Positions 56,082 to 64,000 of a stretch of DNA of 64,000 bases are shown piece by piece; the stretch's first letter is position 1, and each line of letters begins with the position of its first letter. The notes beneath the pieces were generated by a model. It ran no database searches. It was not told the origin of the DNA and was given only the letters and a program-made list of their open reading frames with translations. Both the position numbers and the translations under genes were made by a program. Source of the DNA: Symsagittifera roscoffensis (lineage: Eukaryota; Xenacoelomorpha; Acoela; Convolutidae); contig NC_087063.1 of NCBI RefSeq assembly GCF_963678635.1, positions 42,548,759-42,612,758 of the forward strand, written 5' to 3'.

Positions 56082-58865
56082 CCCCAAATGAAGCATGAAC
56101 CTGAGTATGAAAAATTTTGGTTTCCTACGCCTGAAACATGTCAAAACCCTGAATTACTTCCTCAAATCCAACGCGACATTTACGACCAAATTCTTCATTT
56201 TCAAGGTCTTGAAAAACTTGAACCGAAAACGAAATGTCAAGATCGATTGAAATTTATCAAGAACTTTAAGTGGGAGAATTCAGTGTTGACAGAAGACCAA
56301 AGGTCAAAAGTAGAAGATTTGCTTGTTGACTTTTCGGACATCTTTGCCAAACATAGATTCGATGTTGGGTACAATTCCGACTTCAAAATCAAACTAAAAC
56401 CGGAACACACACGACCTCTGTATACACATGGACCACCTACGCCGATACATTTGCGACACGAATTGACAGTGGAACTTGCCCTTATGCACTATTATGGACT
56501 TATAACAACATTGTCACATTCTAAATACAGTAGTCCACTATTTGCACATCGAAAGCCATCTGGTAAATTGCGGATGTTGATTGACCTCAGAAGGATAAAC
56601 CATTCACTCAAGAATGACTACATCAACAGCAACTTTCCGATCTCAAATATGACCGATGCTTCGAACCACTTCGCAGGAAAGAGCTTGTTTACCAAACTTG
56701 ATTGCTCACAAGCATACCATTGTGTGCAAATGGCAGATGACCTTTCAGTCCAACTTTTGGCATTTAACTTCGGTTCACGAACTTACGCATACAAATGCCT
56801 GGCTCAAGGTCTAAGTAAATCAGTAACAGGATTTAGTTCTTTTATCCGACACTACCTTGATCCATGCTTGGCTGCGGACCTATGTACACAATTCATGGAT
56901 GACATAGGAAGCGCTGTGTATAACTTCGATGAAATGATACCGACCCTTTCGAAAATATTCGAATGTGTACGGAAGTCAGGACTTAAATTGTCGCCGAACA
57001 AATGTGAGATCGGAACACAAAGACTGAAGTTCCTGGGTAACATAATCACACCAGCAGGAGTGTCACCGGAACAAGAGAAAATCTCCACGTTCTTAAAGAA
57101 AATTAAAATGCCACAAACTGTAAAACAAGTTAAACGACTAATCGGTTTTGTACAGTTTTTTCGCAACTATATGCCAAGCCTAGGAGAAAAACTGATACCA
57201 TTTTATCGACTCCTCAGAAAAGATGTTGCTTTTCAAACGGATGAGGAGCACCACAAAAGTCTCGAAGTGCTAAAGCATGATCTGATACAAGCAACAGACA
57301 TAACACTTCGGTTACCAAAACCAGGATTACAATACGTAATACTCTGTGATGCAAGCTATCATGGAACCGGTTTTGTGCTCATGGTTGAAGACTATGTGAA
57401 GACTGACAATAAAGGTGAAATGAAAACGTATGCACCAGTGTCTTTTGGATCAAGACTCTTCAATACAGCACAACTGAAGTTCTCCATATACTACAAAGAG
57501 TTCTTAGCTCTATATTTTGCTCTCGATCATTTCTCTCATTTCATTTGGGGATCATCCAAACCAGTAATAATACTGACTGATAATCGGAGCCTGACACAGT
57601 TTTTTCAAGCAAAAACTATTCCACCGTCAGTTTGGAATTTCTTGGATCGAGTAATGGCATTTAACATCATCATTGCGCATATACCTGGAAAAGCAAATTA
57701 TGCAGCAGATTTTCTCTCAAGAATGCAAACAGACCCAGCAGCTTCTCTCTCCCTGAAACTAACGGACAAAATTCCAGTACGAGAGATTCAAATCGACACG
57801 ACAGCTAAAGTACCTGATGCATCTCTCAACCTGATCCAATCAATGGAGGACTTTTTCCCCGAAAAGAAGACAATTGACGATAATCTAAGAACACAATTGA
57901 TTGAATTAGGACTCTATGAAAACGTTATGCGAGAGCTCAGCACGCAAGAAAATAACAATATCATCCAACCACAAAACTTCGTCCGACTATCAGGACCACT
58001 AATTGCCGCAGTTGGCTATCCTGATCCTGCTGACATTTTTCATGACCTGAATTTGAGTCACGAAGTTCTCAATCCGAAAAATGAACAAGAAAAGGATCCT
58101 GATATCGAAGATGTGAAGAACTGGATACGGAATGAACAAGTTCCAAACCTCACGTACGAAAACAGTCGAAAGAAGAAATATGCGAAGCAATTTAATCGAC
58201 TCATACTTGAAAACGACGTTCTGTACCGAAACTTCTTCGATGACACAGGAAAGGTGATGTATAAACAATACTGCCTACCTAAACATCGTTGGAAAGAAGC
58301 TGTGTATCGACTCCACAACTCGCCAACTGGCGGACATCTTGGAATGACAAGGACATCAGAAGAGTTCAGAAAACGATTTTACCTTCCCGGCTTCACTGAA
58401 TTCCTAACTAATACGATTAAAAATTGCCTGACGTGTCTGCAACTTAAACAGGCAACGGCAAAGCATCAGATTCCACCACTACAACCAATTTCATCATTGC
58501 AATGTTTCCCAGGCGATATGATGCAAATTGATATAGTTGGACCAATGAAGTCACCTGTCTACAAGTTTGTTCTCACGGGAATCGATGTATTCTCGAAATA
58601 CTTGTTTGCAGCACCATTGACGAATGCCAGTGCGGATACCGTTGCGAGAGAACTCACAAAGATGTTCTTTGTTCATAGTTATATCCCGAAGAAGATTCTA
58701 GCTGATCTTGGAAAGACATTTACTTCAGAACTGATGCACGAATTGACAACATTGCTCGAGATTCAACTTAACCACGCGACACTAAAACACCCGCAGACTA
58801 TCGGTCTTGTCGAACGATCTCATGGACCACTTAAACGAATCCTAAAGCTGAACACTAATGAATAA
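56082..58865 (+). pseudogene. pol: Gypsy pol: reverse transcriptase, RNase H and integrase core
   Basis: Counting from the ATG at 56088 (925 codons), RT has K-L-R-M-L-I-D-L-R, F-T-K-L-D-C-S-Q-A-Y-H and the catalytic F-M-D-D (residues 269-272). RNase H has I-L-C-D-A-S-Y-H-G-T-G near residue 420 and a D-N-R-S-L-T-Q-F segment. The integrase zinc finger (H-N-S-P-T-G-G-H-L-G, then C-L-T-C) starts near residue 745. Its DDE residues appear as Q-I-D-I-V-G, I-L-A-D-L-G-K-T-F and L-V-E-R-S-H-G. The usual S-D-x-G-x-x-F block reads A-D-L-G-K-T-F, keeping the Asp. A TAA (58863-58865) cuts integrase just after its catalytic Glu; the same frame continues. Confidence 0.92.
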
Positions 58866-59255
58866 TGGTCGGACTGGCACAAATATGTCCCATTGGCAAC
58901 ATTTATCCACAATACTTCATACTCTTCATCAATTGGATGCTACCCAAGCTCAATTTTCCATGGAAGAGAACCGACAAAACCACTTGATCTCCGCTTCTCA
59001 ACGAAAGCAATTGAAACAGTAACAGCTGAATCTGATTTTGTCACGGCAATGCAAGATGCGATGTTAGAAAAGTTCAAAGAAACGAAAAAGAACTTAATTT
59101 CAGCTTACCATAAATACCGAGGATATTACGATCAGAAAGCACTTGCCCAGCCACTGAAACAGCATTCATTGTTTATTATTAAATCCTCTGTTGACAACAC
59201 AATCAGATTTTGGGAGCAAATCAATGCAAGTCTGGATACCATTGTACAGAGTTGA
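58866..59255 (+). pseudogene. pol: Gypsy integrase, continuation after stop
   Basis: In the frame of the upstream pol and directly after its TAA: W-S-D-W-H-K-Y-V-P-L-A-T-F, then H-N-T-S-Y and P-S-S-I-F-H-G-R-E-P, the standard post-core integrase segment. Useful homology stops at about 59185, where the reading frame slips to the next one. Confidence 0.85.
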
Positions 59256-59922
59256 AAAAGAGTTGACAAATTCAAACTACATCATTCGTAAAATGGGAAC
59301 TAATTTCTCACAATGCGTACACCGGATTCGTCTCAGACCTGTTATTCCACAGCATCAACCAGAAAATCTCGAGACTATTGATCCAAGAAAATTTGAAACG
59401 GATCCCTCACTTGGTAAATATCGAAGTGAACCAGGACTCTTCGACGATTCTTTGCCCAAACTCTTAGACGACATCCAACCCGCAACCGGTGGACAAAGCA
59501 ACCTTCCCGATGCACCTGCTCGAATCCGACTGTCAGTACCTCTTGGAGGACCCGCAGCAGCCCCAATCGCTCCTGCAGCAGTCCCAATTCCCGCAGCAGC
59601 ACCAATAGTTGCACCATTGCCTCTGGTACCGCTACCAATAGCAGCACCGCCGCCACCAGCACTCCCACCGGACCCAGATCCAGAACCCATAGCTCCACCT
59701 GAGTTTGAATACAACGATGAACTAAATAACGACGAACCAATGAACGAGACAGCGGTTACAATGCCTACTACAGTTAATCTCGAAAACGATGGACAAAACA
59801 TGGCCCAAGAAACATCGCGAACGAAGCGCAAAGCAGCAGTCGAAGCGCGAGACAAAATATTTTGCCAAACGCGCTTCAGCAACGATGTGAGATACCATCC
59901 AATACACAGCCGCCCAAAATAA
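59186..59922 (+). pseudogene. pol: Gypsy integrase C-terminus and Pro/Ala-rich linker
   Basis: V-E-K-E-L-T-N-S-N-Y-I-I-R-K and H-R-I-R-L-R-P-V are the SH3-like/GPY-F-type C-terminal region of Gypsy integrases. They are followed by D-P-S-L-G-K-Y-R. From about 59540 the sequence becomes Pro/Ala-rich (P-A-A-A-P-I repeats, then P-P-P-P-A-L-P-P-D), an extended linker. An acidic Asn/Glu stretch and a basic K-R-K segment follow. A TAA at 59920-59922 separates it from the macrodomain frame, which is the same frame. The intact element may therefore encode the macrodomain as the C-terminus of pol. Confidence 0.75.
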
Positions 59923-60597
59923 CCGCAAAAGTATGGACTCCGAACCGTTGACGGACACGAAGTGGCCCCAGTTACATTCATTCCACGATCAACGCAGAAG
60001 GACAATAAAGCAAATATACGAAAGAAAGCGGAGGAGGCGAATGAAGACTTTCCTCCACGAGAGGCGAAAAGGAACATTATTAAGGACAGCGTGAAGCGAG
60101 CGAAACAAATGACTAAACGAAAAGATGGGCCCAGCAGCAGCAAAGATTCGGTAAATGCAATATATGAACCAAATATCTTTGTGGGATCAGGGGATGTTTT
60201 ACAATTCCCTGGCTCTATAGCTCACTGCGTCTCAAGTGACTTTCAAATGGCAAAAGGAGTAGCACAGCAGATCAGCAGTGCCTACCCATGCATCAAACCA
60301 ACCCTAAAAAGCATTGAAACACCGATAGTTGGATCATCAGTTTCAGTTTCTTTGCCTTGGGAAAACAAATCAATTTTCAATTTAGTCACTAAACCACAAT
60401 TTTTTGATAAGCCAACCTACTACGATTTGTCACGAAGCCTCAACTGCATGAAGCAACAGCTCTTGCAGAAAGGAATAAATGCGATAGCCATGCCAAAAAT
60501 TGGATGTGGACTCGACAAATTGAAAGAAAGTAGAGTTTTCAGCATAATTTGCGACATTTTCGCAAAAACGAACATCAAAATTTTCATTTACATATGA
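59923..60597 (+). CDS. TARG1/OARD1-like macrodomain encoded by the Gypsy element
   Basis: Macrodomains of this class bind ADP-ribose and hydrolyse ADP-ribose from proteins or acetyl-ADP-ribose. The frame is open from 59923; GTG at 59962 is not a likely start and I see no early ATG. Numbering from 59962, a basic segment (1-67) precedes the macrodomain (68-211). It has G-S-G-D-V-L, A-H-C-V-S91-S-D-F-Q-M-A-K-G-V-A, L-V-T-K144, K-P-T-Y-Y-D-L and M-P-K-I-G-C-G183-L-D185-K-L. Lys144 and Asp185 sit where human TARG1 has its catalytic Lys84 and Asp125, and Ser91 at its Ser35. It lies between the LTRs, in the place of env. No signal peptide or membrane segment is present. An ordinary host gene is excluded by position; capture from a host gene is likely. 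Confidence 0.88.
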   Translation, partial: PQKYGLRTVDGHEVAPVTFIPRSTQKDNKANIRKKAEEANEDFPPREAKRNIIKDSVKRAKQMTKRKDGPSSSKDSVNAIYEPNIFVGSGDVLQFPGSIAHCVSSDFQMAKGVAQQISSAYPCIKPTLKSIETPIVGSSVSVSLPWENKSIFNLVTKPQFFDKPTYYDLSRSLNCMKQQLLQKGINAIAMPKIGCGLDKLKESRVFSIICDIFAKTNIKIFIYI

Positions 60598-62400
60598 AAC
60601 AAAGTCACGATATCGCGCCCTACCGTTCATGCATTCACTATAACCCTTTCTAGCTCCAACAGCAACCAGCTGATTATACAAAAATCAAAAAAGACGAAGT
60701 CAAGTCGAAGAAAAAGAGAAAAATTCAGGAAAAGTCTTCTTTCAAATTCGAGATTTCCGCAAAAACGGACGTCCAAGACACCATTTGCGTGGTACAACGA
60801 TTTCAGACTCCTGGATCATCCTTATAGCCCTACCGGGACACAGGCACGAAGTGGGTCCACTAGGAGAAAACAACTTCGTGAGATCTCGAAAAATCCACCT
60901 GTTGCCCATGTTTAAGCATTACGAATAAAAAATTTTCGGGACCCCCACCAAACATGTGGACGAATTTTGAAAATTTTGGTGCGATTGATCTCCAGAACCC
61001 TAATGAGGAACCTGCTGGAAGCTGGTCCACTAGGAGAAAACAACTTCGCGAGATCTCGAAAAATCCACCTGTTGCCCATGTTTAAGCATTACGAATAAAA
61101 AAGTTTTTCGCCCCCCATCAATGAGTCGAAGGAAATTTGAAATTTTTGTGCTCATTGATCTTCAAATTACCAATGACGAACAGGCACGAAGTTGGTCCAC
61201 TAGCAGACCAAAATTTGGTGCCATACATCAATTCTCAACATTCCCATGTATTAGTATAGGAAAAACAAGAAAAATAACTTTCGAGGGATATCTTTGCAGA
61301 AATGCGGAAAAAAAAACACTCAAATGTGCCAGCAAAGATTCAACGGAATTGTTAGTACAACCCTCAAAGTTTACAAGCATTGCTGAAAAACAACACGCGA
61401 ACTTTAAAAGCTAATTAGAACATCATAAATATCAACAAATTTGATGAAAAACTGAAATTCATCAATTTTAATTCTAACTGATGCCAAATTTTGCTCAGGC
61501 GAACCAGCAAAATGCCTGAATAGCCTATAAGAGTGATTTACAACGTCTGTAGAAAACACGACGACAGACCACAAAAGCCAGATTCAGCACAAAAAGACGT
61601 TGATTGCGACAAAATGCAAAACCTTCGTCGAAATAGTGGAAATCTGACAACAAACAAGGAAGCTTATCGCCTTCATTCAGGGAGTAAGGCGAACTAAGGC
61701 ACAACACGCCTAATGGAAGAAGAAACGATGACTCCTGAGAACACAATCTGAAAAACCAAGTTCAACTTTTACGCACGTACACCAGAGTACAAATTGCTTT
61801 CCTAGTTGCAAACTTCAACAAAAAAGTGAATAATTCGACAAAACAGATAACTGTGAAATTGTTGGAAATCTATTGGCAATTGAAGAGGCCACGAAAAGAC
61901 TGAAGTCACCTCATTTGAAAAAGCAACAACCAATTCGGGCACCAATGGAACAAAAGAAATGACTAGCAACAAACAAAGAAAGAAGATAAAAACAACGAAG
62001 CGACGAACAACAATCGTCTGCTACACGACACTACAGTACTTGCACCGCAAACTTAGTTATAGTTGACAACTGAACCTATTTTGCTATCATACACTTGATT
62101 CATTCATCTATCATTTAACTCCCATAACCCGACTCAATGTGGCTTTCTTTCCCCTTTTAAATATTTCCCATTTAAACTCAACTCACTTTTATTTCAAATT
62201 ATTTAAATCGAAGTGATAATGTGTGCTTTTAAACTAATGAGTGCTTAATTAAAGCTCGTTATAACGTGATACATAATAAACAATTTTCTTGTAGCAGTAT
62301 ATATTTTGTCAATTTGTTTATAAGTTTTAAACTGAATTATTTTAACTGTAAACAGTCAAAAACTCAAAACCACCCGGGAAGATTTCTTTTTGTGAGGTAG
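60598..62400 (+). other. Gypsy 3' non-coding region with 170-bp repeats
   Basis: About 1.8 kb with no convincing gene. Near-identical segments starting GGTCCACTAGGAGAAAACAA occur at 60854 and 61024, and a shorter start (GGTCCACTAGCAGACC) at 61194, a 170-base period. A polypurine tract is expected just before 62401. GGGAAGA (about 62377) and GAGGTAG (62394-62400) are weak candidates. Confidence 0.7.
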
Positions 62401-62823
62401 TGTGACATCACTACATGACGTCATGCATTCTTATGCTATAATAGATAACATAATTAACCTTCTTAATGAAATGAAGTTCATACATCTATATTTATTTAAC
62501 TATGTAAATATTGATGGTAATTAATACCAATCATAGGAGATTTAGACCGAGCTACTAATCAATTGGGTAGACTTGAAGAGAATAAAATATTAGAATCATG
62601 ATCTAACTTGCGCCGATCGACTAGCGATATTCAGAAGTTAAGAACCGAATCCTGCGTCCTTAAAAGCAAGATAAGTCTTAACCGCTCGAGACATATAAAT
62701 TATGAATACAATTCAATAATAATTGATAGCCAGTAGCGCTAATTACTATCCGAACAGCTTACAACATTAACAATAAACGACGATATAGCTGTCCACAGCC
62801 ATCCGAAGGGACACTATATCACA
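62401..62823 (+). repeat. 3' LTR (423 bp)
   Basis: The same length as the 5' LTR, with TGTGA and TCACA ends and four substitutions relative to it. The right target copy CAAAC follows at 62824-62828. Confidence 0.95.
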
Positions 62824-62828
62824 CAAAC

Positions 62829-64000
62829 GTTATGGCTTAAATGATTTTGAGGCGCTCAAAACGATTTTGAGTAAATTTCTTTTATCTCACAACTAGTTCA
62901 GTTCATCATTAGCACTTGCTGATCGTTTTGAGCATCAAATAATTAACTAGAATTGATAGTTGTGGGACAAAACGACATAGGACAAGTTGCCATATAGAGC
63001 AAGTTGGCATAGGACAAGTTTTCAAGCAGGGCAATTTGGCATTGGCATAGGGCCAGTTTTCCTTGGGCAAATAGTCCTGACACCAAAATTATATGCTCTA
63101 TAGAACAGCATAATTACACCAGAGAGCTAGCGAGCGTTAGTGTATTAGTACGAACCTTTTTTTCTAACCTAAATTGCAAATAAAACTGTTCGTCACGATC
63201 TGTAGCATTGGAAAATTCATATCTATTCTTTACTTTATTTGAGGCTAATATTTGTTATTAATTTAGTTTCTGTGGCTGAGTGGTTAATGCGTGTGACCCA
63301 TTTTCTGTCGTCGCCGTAGGTCACAGATCTTTCATATCAAATGCAAGATTCATTCGCGAGGTTTTTCAAATGCATCATTTATGCACAATATGGTTCCATA
63401 CAGTCCAGTTTATCACATGCAAAATTGCAGGAGACAAAAGGTGCATTTAGCCAAAATTTTAAGCATTTTTAAGCTCTTCTCTGCCACTTTCTCGCTTGGT
63501 TTTGCGGCATCGCCCGTTCGCCTGTATGTTTAAGGCGTCGTTCAAAAAAATTGTTTGAATATTAATAAGCTCCATTTGCAGTTTGTTCGTGTATTTTTTG
63601 CTGGTCTTGATCCTCAAGTGAAATAATTAGTAAATCTGTTGCTTTTATATTAGTCTGCTTTGGTCGGCCCGTTAATGTGTTATGCCTAGACTTTACTTCT
63701 TGCTGTTCTTACATTTTTCGGTGTCATGCGAAATTGTCATTGTAGCGTCCTTCGCAAATTCGTCTATGTCTGAATTCTTTTTTATGGTGAACTCTTCTTT
63801 AGTGTTCTGCAGGTTTTATTTCATATGAGGCATATCATTTTCTGGTCATGGTTATTGCGTCGACTGCATCGGGGTCGTTTTCTGCGTTTCTAACTTTGTT
63901 GCCCAATAATCCATTTTTTATGCACTTCTTTTAACTTCGCGCCCGGACGTCCCAAGGCAATTTGTTTGGCAGTTGTTCCGGTTGCCATCCTCGGCACATG
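62829..64000. other. Unassigned DNA with degenerate short repeats
   Basis: Around 62960-63060 a loose repeat of GGACAAGTT-GCATAG/GGGCAAGTT-type words occurs. At about 63274-63292 TGGCTGAGTGGTTAATGCG is a good tRNA-Ser/Leu-like A box, but no matching B box follows, so it may be a SINE head. No gene is recognised to the window end. Confidence 0.4.

Larger units (their letters stand above)
52780..62828 (+). mobile_element. Complete Ty3/Gypsy LTR retrotransposon with a macrodomain
   Basis: The insertion includes its 5-bp target duplication CAAAC (52780-52784 and 62824-62828). Order: 5' LTR, primer-binding site, leader, gag, slippery site, protease, RT, RNase H, integrase, Pro/Ala-rich linker, macrodomain, repeat-bearing 3' region, 3' LTR. 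The order PR-RT-RH-IN defines Ty3/Gypsy. The two LTRs differ at 4 of 423 positions by my count, so the insertion is recent. Two pol stops, a stop before the macrodomain and at least three frameshifts would make this copy non-autonomous. Confidence 0.95.

Noticed and set aside
59355-60143. 262-codon minus-strand Gly/Ala/Ser-rich frame
   Set aside because: It is antisense to the Pro/Ala-rich linker of pol; low complexity keeps it open by chance.
59923-60597. Env-like gene in the third Gypsy position
   Set aside because: No signal peptide, membrane segment or furin-type site; the sequence matches a macrodomain instead.
59923-60597. Macrodomain as an unrelated host gene overlapped by the window
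   Set aside because: It lies between matched LTRs with a shared target duplication and is in frame with the pol C-terminus.
63270-63345. Functional tRNA-Ser or tRNA-Leu
   Set aside because: Only the A box is convincing; there is no B box or acceptor pairing.

Overview
This is an AT-rich, intron-containing eukaryotic window, almost certainly from an invertebrate animal. The evidence is GT-AG introns, a cytosolic fatty-acid-binding-protein family gene, a tafazzin-like gene, and a wide mix of animal-type transposons (CR1/Jockey-like LINEs, Penelope, Ty3/Gypsy, MULE, hAT and Helitron-like). Nothing visible fixes the phylum. Only three host genes can be supported: a single-exon FABP-like gene at 24.5-25.0 kb (+), a tafazzin-like acyltransferase at 39.4-44.6 kb (+) with a middle exon I cannot find, and a seven-finger CCCH zinc-finger gene at 44.9-47.3 kb (+) with a possible extra 3' exon at 49.55 kb. 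The rest is transposon sequence, tandem repeats and unassigned AT-rich DNA.

Layout. 0-5.5 kb: repeat-rich DNA with a 184-bp duplication, a 2-kb field of GGAGGGT motifs on both strands, and a minus-strand LINE scrap. 5.5-7.1 kb: about 165-bp tandem units ending in a Helitron-like 3' hairpin; a related copy lies at 39.8-40.5 kb inside the tafazzin intron. 8.8-9.2 kb: a 22-bp minisatellite. 9.7-11.4 kb: a decayed LINE (ORF1 and endonuclease). 11.48-22.79 kb: a head-to-tail array of a 2.1-kb LINE-derived unit (five full and two partial copies). 23.1 kb: an hAT-type MITE. 25.5 and 26.4 kb: foldback elements. 31.7-33.85 kb: Penelope-like fragments in opposite orientations with a 136-bp-arm palindrome. 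34.1-34.86 kb: a LINE C-terminus with a restriction-like endonuclease motif. 34.9-38.6 kb: a nearly intact LINE with one stop in ORF2. 51.3-52.7 kb: a FLYWCH/MULE transposase fossil (-). 52.78-62.83 kb: a complete Ty3/Gypsy insertion.

The main discovery is inside the Gypsy element. It has two 423-bp LTRs differing at only 4 positions by my count and a 5-bp target duplication (CAAAC). Downstream of integrase, in the position where retroviruses carry env, it encodes a macrodomain of the TARG1/OARD1 (ALC1-like) type with the expected catalytic Lys and Asp present. In other systems such domains bind ADP-ribose and remove it from proteins, so a retrotransposon with one could reverse host PARP-type ADP-ribosylation; that role is inference. 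The same element has a textbook -1 slippery heptamer (A AAA AAC) directly before the gag stop, joining gag to pol. Several stops and frameshifts break this copy's pol despite its young LTRs.

The second notable system is the LINE-derived macrosatellite. All units share the same inactivating lesions, so it spread by DNA-level amplification, and its edge units keep variants that the interior units have lost.
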